This document shows positions 20,357-31,551 of a stretch of 64,000 nucleotides of DNA, piece after piece. The notes under the pieces were generated by a model. That model worked only from the letters and a program-made list of their open reading frames with translations, had not been told where the DNA came from and did not search any database. How positions within the stretch are numbered: position 1 is the stretch's first letter; each line of letters starts with the position of its first letter. Origin of the DNA: Henricia sp. BOLD:AAB3569 (taxonomy: Eukaryota; Echinodermata; Asteroidea; Spinulosida; Echinasteridae); contig JBBELK010000837.1 in NCBI GenBank assembly GCA_037783545.1, forward strand, positions 124,001-188,000, written 5' to 3'. The position numbers and the translations under genes were made by a program.

Positions 20357-20671
20357 AGACGCTTGCAAAGACGGTTGAGCATCTACTCTTTTTCCAATTT
20401 TAGGAGGGTTTGCAGGGTACATTCTTGAAATTAGGAAGTGAACCTAACAACATCGCGAAGAACATTTTCATCTTAGACAGTCGTCACGAAAAAGAAGCAT
20501 GCAGTAAAGGAAACATTGCCACGCTGATTTCATTTTCGTTGTCGGCTACAGCGAGGAGGGCACGTACATTTTGTAAAGAAGCTTGGAAGGAATCACACAT
20601 GCAGGGACATGCGCATACTGATGCCTCGCTTTGTGTCGTAACTACAAACCTAAATTTCAAAACGGAACAGT

Positions 20672-20754
20672 TCCTTCGAGCCGGATTTGAACCAGCGACC
20701 TATGGATAACAATTTTACTACAGTCCACCGCTCTACCAACTGACCTATCGAAAG
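20672..20754 (-). tRNA. trnY-GUA: tRNA-Tyr, copy 7, variant
   Basis: C11 to G breaks the D stem and A box; C2 to T gives a wobble; the intron is TAAAATTGTT. Confidence 0.78.
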
Positions 20755-20870
20755 AAGACGTGCAGATAGTTGTCGTCACTCCGCGGAATTTTTCGAACAT
20801 GTCTGTATCGTCGGTCGATGCTGGTACAATGTAAGCTAATTTATTGTTACATGGAGGCGCGGTTTTCAGA

Positions 20871-20943
20871 GCCCGGTTAGCTCAGTCGGTAGAGCATCAG
20901 ACTTTTAATCTGAGGGTCAAGGGTTCAAGTCCATTATCGGGCG
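20871..20943 (+). tRNA. trnK-UUU: tRNA-Lys(UUU), copy 8, variant
   Basis: C63 to A breaks one T-stem pair. Confidence 0.82.
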
Positions 20944-21261
20944 AGACGCTTGCAAAGACGGTTGAGCATCTACTCTTTTTTTCCAATTTTAGGAGGGTTT
21001 GCAGGGTACATTCTTGAAATCAGGAAGTGAACCTAACAACATCGCGAAGAACATTTTCATCTCAGACAGTCTTCACGAAAAAGAATCATGCTGTAAAGAA
21101 ACATTGCCACGCTGATTTCATTTTCGTTGTCGGCTAGAGCGAGGAGGGCAAGTACAATTTGTAAAGAAGGGGGATGAATCACACATGCAGGTACGTACAT
21201 GCGCATCCTGATGCCTCGCTTTGTGCCATAACTACAAACCTAAATTTCAAAACGGAACAGT

Positions 21262-21343
21262 TCCTTCGAGCCGGAATGAACCAGCGACCTATGGATATCA
21301 ATTTTACTACAGTCCACCGCTCTACCAACTGAGCTATCGAAGG
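21262..21343 (-). pseudogene. tRNA-Tyr copy 8, T-loop deletion
   Basis: A base is lost and another changed in the T loop (TTCATT), leaving a 6-base loop and a broken B box. The locus is 82 bp. Confidence 0.75.
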
Positions 21344-21459
21344 AAGACGTGCAGATCGTTGTCGTCACTCCCCGGAATTTTTCCAACATGTCTGTATCGT
21401 CGGACGATGCTGGTACAATTTAAGCTAATTTCTTGTTACATGGAGGCGCGGTTTTCAGA

Positions 21460-21532
21460 GCCCGGTTAGCTCAGTCGGTAGAGCATCAGACTTTTAATCT
21501 GAGGGTCATGGGTTCAAGTCCCTTATCGGGCG
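21460..21532 (+). tRNA. trnK-UUU: tRNA-Lys(UUU), copy 9, variant
   Basis: A50 to T in the T stem. Confidence 0.82.
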
Positions 21533-21848
21533 AGACGCTTGCAAAGACGGTTGAGCATCTATTCTTTTTCCAATTTTAGGAGGGTTTGCAGGGTACATTC
21601 TTGAAATCAGGAAGTGAACCTGACAACATCGCGAAGAATATTTTCATCTCAAACAGTCGTCACGAAAAAGAAGCATGCAGTAAAGGAAACATTGCCACGC
21701 TGATTTCATTTTCGTTGTCGGCAACAGCGAGGAGTGCACGTACATTTTGTAAAGAAGGGGATGAATCACACATGCAGGGACGTACATGCGCATCCTGATG
21801 CCTCGCTTTGTACCGTAACTACAAACCTAAATTTCAAAACGGAACAGT

Positions 21849-21931
21849 TCCTTCGAGCCATATTTGAACCAACGACCTATGGATATCAATTTTACTACAG
21901 TCCACCGCTCTACCAACTGAGCTATCGAAGG
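21849..21931 (-). tRNA. trnY-GUA: tRNA-Tyr(GUA), copy 9, weak T arm
   Basis: C50 to T, C61 to A and C62 to T leave a poorly paired T stem. Confidence 0.72.
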
Positions 21932-22047
21932 AAGACGTGCAGATCGTTGTCGTCACTGCCCGGAATTGTTCAAACATGTCTGTATCGTCAGACGATGCTG
22001 GTAAAATGTAAGCTAATTTCTTGTTACATGGAGGTGCGGTTTTCAGA

Positions 22048-22120
22048 GCCCGGTTAGCTCAGTCGGTAGAGCATCAGACTTTTAATCTGAGGGTCAAGGG
22101 TTCAAGTCCCTTATCGGGCG
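22048..22120 (+). tRNA. trnK-UUU: tRNA-Lys(UUU), copy 10
   Basis: Identical to the consensus. Confidence 0.95.
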
Positions 22121-22438
22121 AGACGCTTGCAAAGACGGTTGAGCATCTACTCTTTTTTTCCAATTTTAGGAGGGTTTGCAGGGTACATTCTTGAAATCAG
22201 GAAGTGAACCTAACACCATCGCGAAGAACATTTTCATCTCAGACAGTCTTCACGAAAAAGAATCATGCAGTAAAGAAACATTGCCACGCTGATTTCATTT
22301 TCGTTGTCGGCTAGAGCGAGGAGGCCAAGTACAATTTGTAAATAAGGGGGATGAATCACACATGCAGGTACGTACATGCGCATCCTGATGCCTCGCTTTG
22401 TGCCATAACTACAAACCTAAATTTCAAAACGGAACAGT

Positions 22439-22520
22439 TCCTTCGAGCCGGAATGAACCAGCGACCTATGGATATCAATTTTACTACAGTCCACCGCTCT
22501 ACCAACTGAGCTATCGAAGG
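22439..22520 (-). pseudogene. tRNA-Tyr copy 10, T-loop deletion
   Basis: Same 6-base T loop as copy 8. Confidence 0.75.
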
Positions 22521-22636
22521 AAGACGTGCAGATCGTTGTCGTCACTCCCCGGAATTTTTCCAACATGTCTGTATCGTCGGACGATGCTGGTACAATTTAA
22601 GCTAATTTCTTGTTACATGGAGGCGCGGTTTTCAGA

Positions 22637-22709
22637 GCCCGGTTAGCTCAGTCGGTAGAGCATCAGACTTTTAATCTGAGGGTCATGGGTTCAAGTCCCT
22701 TATCGGGCG
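22637..22709 (+). tRNA. trnK-UUU: tRNA-Lys(UUU), copy 11, variant
   Basis: A50 to T. Confidence 0.82.
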
Positions 22710-23025
22710 AGACGCTTGCAAAGACGGTTGAGCATCTATTCTTTTTCCAATTTTAGGAGGGTTTGCAGGGTACATTCTTGAAATCAGGAAGTGAACCTGA
22801 CAACATCGCGAAGAATATTTTCATCTCAAACAGTCGTCACGAAAAAGAAGCATGCAGTAAAGGAAACATTGCCACGCTGATTTCATTTTCGTTGTCGGCA
22901 ACAGCGAGGAGTGCACGTACATTTTGTAAAGAAGGGGATGAATCACACATGCAGGGACGTACATGCGCATCCTGATGCCTCGCTTTGTACCGTAACTACA
23001 AACCTAAATTTCAAAACGGAACAGT

Positions 23026-23108
23026 TCCTTCGAGCCATATTTGAACCAACGACCTATGGATATCAATTTTACTACAGTCCACCGCTCTACCAACTGAGCT
23101 ATCGAAGG
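23026..23108 (-). tRNA. trnY-GUA: tRNA-Tyr(GUA), copy 11, weak T arm
   Basis: C50 to T, C61 to A, C62 to T. Confidence 0.72.
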
Positions 23109-23224
23109 AAGACGTGCAGATCGTTGTCGTCACTGCCCGGAATTGTTCAAACATGTCTGTATCGTCAGACGATGCTGGTAAAATGTAAGCTAATTTCTTG
23201 TTACATGGAGGCGCGGTTTTCAGA

Positions 23225-23297
23225 GCCCGGATAGCTCAGTCGGTAGAGCATCAGACTTTTAATCTGAGGGTCAAGGGTTCAAGTCCCTTATCGGGCG
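23225..23297 (+). tRNA. trnK-UUU: tRNA-Lys(UUU), copy 12, variant
   Basis: T7 to A opens the last acceptor pair. The duplicated partner (copy 20) keeps T7, so this change postdates the 8-unit duplication or was removed from the partner. Confidence 0.83.
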
Positions 23298-23615
23298 AGA
23301 CGCTTGCAAAGACGGTTGAGCATCTACTCTTTTTTTCCAATTTTAGGAGGGTTTGCAGGGTACATTCTTGAAATCAGGAAGTGAACCTAACAACATCGCG
23401 AAGAACATTTTCATCTCAGACAGTCGTCACGAAAAAGAATCATGCAGTAAAGAAACATTGCCACGCTGATTTCATTTTCGTTGTCGGCTAGAGCGAGGAG
23501 GGCAAGTACAATTTGTAAAGAAGGGGGATGAATCACACATGCAGGTACCTACATGCGCATCCTGATGTCTCGCTTTGTGCCGTAACTACAAACCTAAATT
23601 TCAAAACGGAACAGT

Positions 23616-23698
23616 TCCTTCGAGCCAGATTTGAACCAGCGACCTATGGATATCAATTTTACTACAGTCCACCGCTCTGCCAACTGAGCTATCGAAGG
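23616..23698 (-). tRNA. trnY-GUA: tRNA-Tyr(GUA), copy 12, variant
   Basis: C62 to T (wobble) and T20 to C in the D loop. Confidence 0.8.
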
Positions 23699-23814
23699 AA
23701 GACGTGCAGATCGTTGTCGTCACTGCCCGGAATTTTTCCAACATGTCTGTATCGTCAGAAGATGCTGGTAAAATGTAAGCTAATTTCTTGTTACATGGAG
23801 GCGCGGTTTTCAGA

Positions 23815-23887
23815 GCCCGGTTAGCTCAGTCGGTAGAGCATCAGAGTTTTAATCTGAGGGTCAAGGGTTCAAGTCCCTTATCGGGCG
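23815..23887 (+). tRNA. trnK-UUU: tRNA-Lys(UUU), copy 13, variant
   Basis: C32 to G at the start of the anticodon loop. The downstream CTTGCAAAGACG is deleted. Confidence 0.82.
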
Positions 23888-24191
23888 AGACGGTTGAGCA
23901 TCTACTCTTTTTCCAATTTTAGAAGGGTTTGCAGGGTACATTCTTGAAATCAGGAAGTGAACCTGACAACATCGCGAAGAACATTTTCATCTCAGACAGT
24001 CATCACGAAAAAGAGGAATGCAGTAAAGGAAACATTGCCACGCTGATTTCATTTTCGATGTCGGCAACAGCGAGGAGTGCACGTACATTTTGTAAAGAAG
24101 GGGATGAATCACACATGCAGGGACGTACATGCGCATCCTGATGCCTCGCTTTGTACCGTAACTACAAACCTAAATTTCAAAACGGAACAGT

Positions 24192-24274
24192 TCCTTCGAG
24201 CCAGATTTGAACAAGCGACCTATGGATATCAATTTTACTACAGTCCACCCCTCTACCAACTGAGCTATCGAAGG
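24192..24274 (-). tRNA. trnY-GUA: tRNA-Tyr, copy 13, damaged
   Basis: C25 to G breaks the D stem, G52 to T breaks the T stem, and C62 to T. Confidence 0.72.
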
Positions 24275-24390
24275 AAGACGTGCAGGTCGTTGTCGTCACT
24301 GCTCGGAATTTTTCCAACATGTCTGTATCTTCGGACGATGCTGGTACAATGTAAGCTAATTTCTTGTTACATGGAGGCGCGGTTTTCAGA

Positions 24391-24463
24391 GCCCGGTTAG
24401 CTCAGTCGGTAGAGCATCAGACTTTTAATCTGAGGGTCAAGGGTTCAAGTCCCTTATCGGGCG
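24391..24463 (+). tRNA. trnK-UUU: tRNA-Lys(UUU), copy 14
   Basis: Identical to the consensus. Confidence 0.95.
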
Positions 24464-24779
24464 AGACGCTTGCAAAGACGGTTGAGCATCTATTCTTTTT
24501 CCAATTTTAGGAGGGTTTGCAGGGTACATTCTTGAAATCAGGAAGTGAACCTAACAACATCGCGAAGAACATTTTCATCTCAGACCGTCGTCACAAACAA
24601 GAGGAATGCAGTAAAGGAAACATTGCCACGCTGATTTCATTTTCGTTGTCGGCAACAGCGAGGAGTGCACGTACATGTTGTAAAGAAGGGGATGAATCAC
24701 ACATGCAGGGACGTACATGCGCATCCTGATGCCTCGCTTTGTACCGTAACTACAAACCTAAATTTCAAAACGGAACAGT

Positions 24780-24862
24780 TCCTTCGAGCCAGATTTGAAC
24801 CAGCGACCTTTGGATATCAATTTTACTACAGTCCACCGCTCTACCAACTGACCTATCGAAGG
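24780..24862 (-). tRNA. trnY-GUA: tRNA-Tyr, copy 14, variant
   Basis: C11 to G (D stem, A box), T43 to A and C62 to T. Confidence 0.74.
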
Positions 24863-24978
24863 AAGACGTGCAGATCGTTGTCGTCACTCCCCGGAATTTT
24901 TCCACTATGTCTGTATCGTCAGACGATGCTGGTAAAATGTAAGCTAATTTCTTGTTACATGGAGGCGCGGTTTTCAGA

Positions 24979-25051
24979 GCCCGGTTAGCTCAGTCGGTAG
25001 AGCATTAGACTTTTAATCTGAGGGTCAAGGGTTCAAGTCCCTTATTGGGCG
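24979..25051 (+). tRNA. trnK-UUU: tRNA-Lys(UUU), copy 15, variant
   Basis: C28 to T and C68 to T; both leave G-U wobbles. Confidence 0.86.
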
Positions 25052-25366
25052 AGACGCTTGCAAAGACGGTTGAGCATCTACTCTTTTTCCAATTTTAGAA
25101 GGGTTTGCAGGGTACAATCTTGAAATCAGGAAGTGAACCTGACAACATCGCAAAGAACATTTTCATCTCAGACAGTCATCACGAAAAAGAGGAATGCAGT
25201 AAAGGAAACATTGCCACGCTGATTTCATTTTCGTTGTCGGCTACAGCGAGGAGGGCACGTACATTTTGTAAAGAAGCTTGGAAGGAATCACACATGCAGG
25301 GACATGCGCATACTGATGCCTCGCTTTGTGTCGTTACTACAAACCTAAATTTCAAAACGGAACAGT

Positions 25367-25449
25367 TCCTTCGAGCCGGATTTGAACCAGCGACCTATGG
25401 ATAACAATTTTACTACAGTCCACCGCTCTACCAACTGACCTATCGAAAG
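25367..25449 (-). tRNA. trnY-GUA: tRNA-Tyr, copy 15, variant
   Basis: C11 to G, C2 to T and intron TAAAATTGTT, as in copy 7. Confidence 0.78.
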
Positions 25450-25565
25450 AAGACGTGCAGATAGTTGTCGTCACTCCGCGGAATTTTTCGAACATGTCTG
25501 TATCGTCGGTCGATGCTGGTACAATGTAAGCTAATTTATTGTTACATGGAGGCGCGGTTTTCAGA

Positions 25566-25638
25566 GCCCGGTTAGCTCAGTCGGTAGAGCATCAGACTTT
25601 TAATCTGAGGGTCAAGGGTTCAAGTCCATTATCGGGCG
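25566..25638 (+). tRNA. trnK-UUU: tRNA-Lys(UUU), copy 16, variant
   Basis: C63 to A, as in copy 8. Confidence 0.82.
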
Positions 25639-25956
25639 AGACGCTTGCAAAGACGGTTGAGCATCTACTCTTTTTTTCCAATTTTAGGAGGGTTTGCAGG
25701 GTACATTCTTGAAATCAGGAAGTGAACCTAACAACATCGCGAAGAACATTTTCATCTCAGACAGTCTTCACGAAAAAGAATCATGCTGTAAAGAAACATT
25801 GCCACGCTGATTTCATTTTCGTTGTCGGCTAGAGCGAGGAGGGCAAGTACAATTTGTAAAGAAGGGGGATGAATCACACATGCAGGTACGTACATGCGCA
25901 TCCTGATGCCTCGCTTTGTGCCATAACTACAAACCTAAATTTCAAAACGGAACAGT

Positions 25957-26038
25957 TCCTTCGAGCCGGAATGAACCAGCGACCTATGGATATCAATTTT
26001 ACTACAGTCCACCGCTCTACCAACTGAGCTATCGAAGG
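25957..26038 (-). pseudogene. tRNA-Tyr copy 16, T-loop deletion
   Basis: Duplicate of copy 8, 82 bp. Confidence 0.75.
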
Positions 26039-26154
26039 AAGACGTGCAGATCGTTGTCGTCACTCCCCGGAATTTTTCCAACATGTCTGTATCGTCGGAC
26101 GATGCTGGTACAATTTAAGCTAATTTCTTGTTACATGGAGGCGCGGTTTTCAGA

Positions 26155-26227
26155 GCCCGGTTAGCTCAGTCGGTAGAGCATCAGACTTTTAATCTGAGGG
26201 TCATGGGTTCAAGTCCCTTATCGGGCG
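26155..26227 (+). tRNA. trnK-UUU: tRNA-Lys(UUU), copy 17, variant
   Basis: A50 to T. Confidence 0.82.
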
Positions 26228-26543
26228 AGACGCTTGCAAAGACGGTTGAGCATCTATTCTTTTTCCAATTTTAGGAGGGTTTGCAGGGTACATTCTTGAA
26301 ATCAGGAAGTGAACCTGACAACATCGCGAAGAATATTTTCATCTCAAACAGTCGTCACGAAAAAGAAGCATGCAGTAAAGGAAACATTGCCACGCTGATT
26401 TCATTTTCGTTGTCGGCAACAGCGAGGAGTGCACGTACATTTTGTAAAGAAGGGGATGAATCACACATGCAGGGACGTACATGCGCATCCTGATGCCTCG
26501 CTTTGTACCGTAACTACAAACCTAAATTTCAAAACGGAACAGT

Positions 26544-26626
26544 TCCTTCGAGCCATATTTGAACCAACGACCTATGGATATCAATTTTACTACAGTCCAC
26601 CGCTCTACCAACTGAGCTATCGAAGG
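26544..26626 (-). tRNA. trnY-GUA: tRNA-Tyr(GUA), copy 17, weak T arm
   Basis: Duplicate of copy 9 (C50 to T, C61 to A, C62 to T). Confidence 0.72.
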
Positions 26627-26742
26627 AAGACGTGCAGATCGTTGTCGTCACTGCCCGGAATTGTTCAAACATGTCTGTATCGTCAGACGATGCTGGTAAA
26701 ATGTAAGCTAATTTCTTGTTACATGGAGGTGCGGTTTTCAGA

Positions 26743-26815
26743 GCCCGGTTAGCTCAGTCGGTAGAGCATCAGACTTTTAATCTGAGGGTCAAGGGTTCAA
26801 GTCCCTTATCGGGCG
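26743..26815 (+). tRNA. trnK-UUU: tRNA-Lys(UUU), copy 18
   Basis: Identical to the consensus. An 8-base T-run follows (about 26848-26855), the longest downstream of any Lys copy here. Confidence 0.95.
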
Positions 26816-27134
26816 AGACGCTTGCAAAGACGGTTGAGCATCTACTCTTTTTTTTCCAATTTTAGGAGGGTTTGCAGGGTACATTCTTGAAATCAGGAAG
26901 TGAACCTAACAACATCGCGAAGAACATTTTCATCTCAGACAGTCTTCACGAAAAAGAATCATGCAGTAAAGAAACATTGCCACGCTGATTTCATTTTCGT
27001 TGTCGGCTAGAGCGAGGAGGCCAAGTACAATTTGTAAATAAGGGGGATGAATCACACATGCAGGTACGTACATGCGCATCCTGATGCCTCGCTTTGTGCC
27101 ATAACTACAAACCTAAATTTCAAAACGGAACAGT

Positions 27135-27216
27135 TCCTTCGAGCCGGAATGAACCAGCGACCTATGGATATCAATTTTACTACAGTCCACCGCTCTACCA
27201 ACTGAGCTATCGAAGG
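27135..27216 (-). pseudogene. tRNA-Tyr copy 18, T-loop deletion
   Basis: Duplicate of copy 10. Confidence 0.75.
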
Positions 27217-27332
27217 AAGACGTGCAGATCGTTGTCGTCACTCCCCGGAATTTTTCCAACATGTCTGTATCGTCGGACGATGCTGGTACAATTTAAGCTA
27301 ATTTCTTGTTACATGGAGGCGCGGTTTTCAGA

Positions 27333-27405
27333 GCCCGGTTAGCTCAGTCGGTAGAGCATCAGACTTTTAATCTGAGGGTCATGGGTTCAAGTCCCTTATC
27401 GGGCG
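27333..27405 (+). tRNA. trnK-UUU: tRNA-Lys(UUU), copy 19, variant
   Basis: A50 to T. Confidence 0.82.
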
Positions 27406-27721
27406 AGACGCTTGCAAAGACGGTTGAGCATCTATTCTTTTTCCAATTTTAGGAGGGTTTGCAGGGTACATTCTTGAAATCAGGAAGTGAACCTGACAAC
27501 ATCGCGAAGAATATTTTCATCTCAAACAGTCGTCACGAAAAAGAAGCATGCAGTAAAGGAAACATTGCCACGCTGATTTCATTTTCGTTGTCGGCAACAG
27601 CGAGGAGTGCACGTACATTTTGTAAAGAAGGGGATGAATCACACATGCAGGGACGTACATGCGCATCCTGATGCCTCGCTTTGTACCGTAACTACAAACC
27701 TAAATTTCAAAACGGAACAGT

Positions 27722-27804
27722 TCCTTCGAGCCATATTTGAACCAACGACCTATGGATATCAATTTTACTACAGTCCACCGCTCTACCAACTGAGCTATCG
27801 AAGG
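27722..27804 (-). tRNA. trnY-GUA: tRNA-Tyr(GUA), copy 19, weak T arm
   Basis: Duplicate of copy 11. Confidence 0.72.
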
Positions 27805-27920
27805 AAGACGTGCAGATCGTTGTCGTCACTGCCCGGAATTGTTCAAACATGTCTGTATCGTCAGACGATGCTGGTAAAATGTAAGCTAATTTCTTGTTAC
27901 ATGGAGGCGCGGTTTTCAGA

Positions 27921-27993
27921 GCCCGGTTAGCTCAGTCGGTAGAGCATCAGACTTTTAATCTGAGGGTCAAGGGTTCAAGTCCCTTATCGGGCG
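27921..27993 (+). tRNA. trnK-UUU: tRNA-Lys(UUU), copy 20
   Basis: Identical to the consensus. Confidence 0.95.
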
Positions 27994-28311
27994 AGACGTT
28001 TGCAAAGACGGTTGAGCATCTACTCTTTTTTTCCAATTTTAGGAGGGTTTGCAGGGTACATTCTTGAAATCAGGAAGTGAACCTAACAACATCGCGAAGA
28101 ACATTTTCATCTCAGACAGTCGTCACGAAAAAGAATCATGCAGTAAAGAAACATTGCCACGCTGATTTCATTTTCGTTGTCGGCTAGAGCGAGGAGGGCA
28201 AGTACAATTTGTAAAGAAGGGGGATGAATCACACATGCAGGTACGTACATGCGCATTCTGATGTCTCGCTTTGTGCCGTAACTACAAACCTAAATTTCAA
28301 AACGGAACAGT

Positions 28312-28394
28312 TCCTTCGAGCCAGATTTGAACCAGCGACCTATGGATATCAATTTTACTACAGTCCACCGCTCTGCCAACTGAGCTATCGAAGG
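28312..28394 (-). tRNA. trnY-GUA: tRNA-Tyr(GUA), copy 20, variant
   Basis: C62 to T and T20 to C. Confidence 0.8.
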
Positions 28395-28510
28395 AAGACG
28401 TGCAGATCGTTGTCGTCACTGCCCGGAATTTTTCCAACATGTCTGTATCGTCAGAAGATGCTGGTAAAATGTAAGCTAATTTCTTGTTACATGGAGGCGC
28501 GGTTTTCAGA

Positions 28511-28583
28511 GCCCGGTTAGCTCAGTCGGTAGAGCATCAGAGTTTTAATCTGAGGGTCAAGGGTTCAAGTCCCTTATCGGGCG
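28511..28583 (+). tRNA. trnK-UUU: tRNA-Lys(UUU), copy 21, variant
   Basis: C32 to G; short downstream spacer as in copy 13. Confidence 0.82.
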
Positions 28584-28886
28584 AGACGGTTGAGCATCTA
28601 CTCTTTTTCCAATTTAGAAGGGTTTGCAGGGTACATTCTTGAAATCAGGAAGTGAACCTGACAACATCGCGAAGAACATTTTCATCTCAGACAGTCATCA
28701 CGAAAAAGAGGAATGCAGTAAAGGAAACATTGCCACGCTGATTTCATTTTCGATGTCGGCAACAGCGAGGAGTGCACGTACATTTTGTAAAGAAGGGGAT
28801 GAATCACACATGCAGGGACGTACATGCGCATCCTGATGCCTCGCTTTGTACCGTAACTACAAACCTAAATTTCAAAACGGAACAGT

Positions 28887-28969
28887 TCCTTCGAGCCAGA
28901 TTTGAACAAGCGACCTATGGATATCAATTTTACTACAGTCCACCCCTCTACCAACTGAGCTATCGAAGG
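28887..28969 (-). tRNA. trnY-GUA: tRNA-Tyr, copy 21, damaged
   Basis: C25 to G, G52 to T, C62 to T. Confidence 0.72.
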
Positions 28970-29085
28970 AAGACGTGCAGGTCGTTGTCGTCACTGCTCG
29001 GAATTTTTCCAACATGTCTGTATCTTCGGACGATGCTGGTACAATGTAAGCTAATTTCTTGTTACATGGAGGCGCGGTTTTCAGA

Positions 29086-29158
29086 GCCCGGTTAGCTCAG
29101 TCGGTAGAGCATCAGACTTTTAATCTGAGGGTCAAGGGTTCAAGTCCCTTATCGGGCG
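29086..29158 (+). tRNA. trnK-UUU: tRNA-Lys(UUU), copy 22
   Basis: Identical to the consensus. Confidence 0.95.
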
Positions 29159-29474
29159 AGACGCTTGCAAAGACGGTTGAGCATCTATTCTTTTTCCAAT
29201 TTTAGGAGGGTTTGCAGGGTACATTCTTGAAATCAGGAAGTGAACCTGACAACATCGCGAAGAACATTTTCATCTCAGACCGTCGTCACAAACAAGAGGA
29301 ATGCAGTAAAGGAAACATTGCCACGCTGATTTCATTTTCGTTGTCGGCAACAGCGAGGAGTGCACGTACATGTTGTAAAGAAGGGGATGAATCACACATG
29401 CAGGGACGTACATGCGCATCCTGATGCCTCGCTTTGTACCGTAACTACAAACCTAAATTTCAAAACGGAACAGT

Positions 29475-29557
29475 TCCTTCGAGCCAGATTTGAACCAGCG
29501 ACCTTTGGATATCAATTTTACTACAGTCCACCGCTCTACCAACTGACCTATCGAAGG
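29475..29557 (-). tRNA. trnY-GUA: tRNA-Tyr, copy 22, variant
   Basis: C11 to G, T43 to A, C62 to T. Confidence 0.74.
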
Positions 29558-29673
29558 AAGACGTGCAGATCGTTGTCGTCACTCCCCGGAATTTTTCCAC
29601 TATGTCTGTATCGTCAGACGATGCTGGTAAAATGTAAGCTAATTTCTTGTTACATGGAGGCGCGGTTTTCAGA

Positions 29674-29746
29674 GCCCGGTTAGCTCAGTCGGTAGAGCAT
29701 TAGACTTTTAATCTGAGGGTCAAGGGTTCAAGTCCCTTATCGGGCG
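29674..29746 (+). tRNA. trnK-UUU: tRNA-Lys(UUU), copy 23, variant
   Basis: C28 to T (wobble). Unlike its partner copy 15, C68 is retained. Confidence 0.88.
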
Positions 29747-30061
29747 AGACGCTTGCAAAGACGGTTGAGCATCTACTCTTTTTCCAATTTTAGAAGGGTT
29801 TGCAGGGTACAATCTTGAAATCAGGAAGTGAACCTGACAACATCGCAAAGAACATTTTCATCTCAGACAGTCATCACGAAAAAGAGGAATGCAGTAAAGG
29901 AAACATTGCCACGCTGATTTCATTTTCGTTGTCGGCAACAGCGAGGAGTGCACGTACATTTTGTAAAGAAGTGGGGAATCACACATGCAGGGACGTACAT
30001 GCGCATGCTGATGCCTCGCTTTGTGCCATAACTACAAACCTAAATTTCAAAACGGAACAGT

Positions 30062-30144
30062 TCCTTCGAGCCGGATTTGAACCAACGACCTATGGATATC
30101 AATTTTACTACAGTCCAGCGCTCTACCAACTCAGCTATCGAAGG
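30062..30144 (-). tRNA. trnY-GUA: tRNA-Tyr, copy 23, damaged
   Basis: C13 to G (D stem), G27 to C (anticodon stem) and C50 to T. Confidence 0.73.
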
Positions 30145-30260
30145 AAGACGTACAGATCGTTGTCGTCACTGCCCGGAATTTTTCCACTATGTCTGTATCG
30201 TCGGACGATGCTGGTAAAATGTAAGCTAATTTCTTGTTACATGGAGGCGCGGTTTTCAGA

Positions 30261-30333
30261 GCCCGGTTAGCTCAGTCGATAGAGCATCAGACTTTTAATC
30301 TGAGGGTCAAGGGTTCAAGTCCCTTATCGGGCG
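30261..30333 (+). tRNA. trnK-UUU: tRNA-Lys(UUU), copy 24, variant
   Basis: G19 to A removes one of the two conserved D-loop guanines. Confidence 0.82.
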
Positions 30334-30649
30334 AGACGCTTGCAAAGACGGTTGAGCATCTACTCTTTTTCAAATTTTAGAAGGGTTTGCAGGGTACATT
30401 CTTGAAATCAGGAAGTGAACCTGACAACATCGCGAAGAACATTTTCATCTCAGACAGTCGTCACGAAAAAGAAGCATGCAGTAAAGGAAACATTGCCACG
30501 CTGATTTCATTTTCGTTGTCGGCAACAGCGAGGTGTGCACGTACATTTTGTAAAGAAGGGGATGAATCACACATGCAGGGACGTACATGCGCATCCTGAT
30601 GCCTCGCTTTGTGCCATAACTACAAACCTAAATTTCAAAACGGAACAGT

Positions 30650-30732
30650 TCTTTCGAGCCGGATTTGATCCAGCGACCTTAGGATATCAATTTTACTACA
30701 GTCCACCGCTCTACCAACTGGGCTATCGAAGG
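30650..30732 (-). pseudogene. tRNA-Tyr copy 24, heavily changed
   Basis: T12 to C, A42 to T, T43 to A, T54 to A and G71 to A hit the D, anticodon, T-loop and acceptor elements. The GUA triplet and intron remain. Confidence 0.7.
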
Positions 30733-30848
30733 AAGACGTGCAGTTCGTTGTCGTCACTCCCCGGAATTGTTTCACTATGTCTGTATCGTCAGACGATGCT
30801 GGTAAAATGTAAGCTAATTTCTTGTTACATGGAGGCACGGTTTTCAGA

Positions 30849-30921
30849 GCCCGGTTAGCTCAGTCGGTAGAGCATCAGACTTTTAATCTGAGGGTCAAGG
30901 GTTCAAGTCCCTTATCGGGCG
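30849..30921 (+). tRNA. trnK-UUU: tRNA-Lys(UUU), copy 25
   Basis: Identical to the consensus. The following unit contains an internal partial duplication. Confidence 0.95.
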
Positions 30922-31064
30922 AGACCCTTGCAAAGACGGTTGAGCATCTATTCTTTTTCCAATTTTAGAAGGGTTTGCAGGGTACATTCTTGAAATCAGG
31001 AAGTGAACCTGACAACATCGCGAAGAACATTTTCATCTCAGACAGTCGTCACGAAAAAGAAGCA

Positions 31065-31300
31065 TGCAGTAAAGGAAACATTGCCATGCTGATTTCATTT
31101 TCGTTGTCGGCAACAGCGAGGAGTGCACGTACATTTTGTAAAGAAGGGGATGAATAACACATGCAGTGACGTACATGCGCAGGCACAGTAAAGGAAACAT
31201 TGCCACACTGATTTCATTTTCGTTGTCGGCTACAGCGAGGAGGGCACGTACATTTTGTAAAGAAGGGGATGAATCACACATGCAGGGACATGCGCATCCT
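31065..31300 (+). repeat. Internal partial duplication inside one unit
   Basis: The spacer from CAGTAAAGGAAACATTGCCA to the ATGCGCA region occurs twice in succession (from about 31066 and again from about 31186), making this unit 703 bp long. The junction is near 31180, at GTACATGCGCAGGCACAG. Confidence 0.85.
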
Positions 31301-31352
31301 GATGCCTCGCTTTGTGCCGTAACTACAAACCTAAATTTCAAAACGGAACAGT

Positions 31353-31435
31353 TCTTTCGAGCCGTATTTGAACCATCGACCTATGGATATCAATTTTACT
31401 ACAGTCCACCGCTCTACAAACTGAGCTATCGAAGG
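31353..31435 (-). tRNA. trnY-GUA: tRNA-Tyr, copy 25, damaged
   Basis: G18 to T, C50 to A, C61 to A and G71 to A. Probably inactive. Confidence 0.68.
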
Positions 31436-31551
31436 ACGACGTGCAGATCGTTGTCGTCACTCCCCGGAATTTTTCCACTATGTCTGGTTCGTCGGACGAT
31501 GCTGGTACAATGTAAGCTAATTGCTTGTTACATGGAGGCATATTTTTCAGA

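Larger units (their letters stand above)
20502..25220 (+). repeat. Eight-unit higher-order block, copy A
   Basis: It recurs at an offset of 4,695-4,696 bp (next entry). The junction between the copies lies somewhere in 25198-25246, because the upstream sequences differ there and the downstream sequences are shared. Marker variants repeat in register, for example Tyr copies 7 and 15, Lys copies 8 and 16, and Lys copies 13 and 21. Confidence 0.9.
25221..29930 (+). repeat. Eight-unit higher-order block, copy B
   Basis: It repeats 20502-25220 nearly base for base. Differences are scattered single bases (for example T7 of Lys, and C against A near 22216/26912) and one-base T-run or spacer indels. 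Confidence 0.9.
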
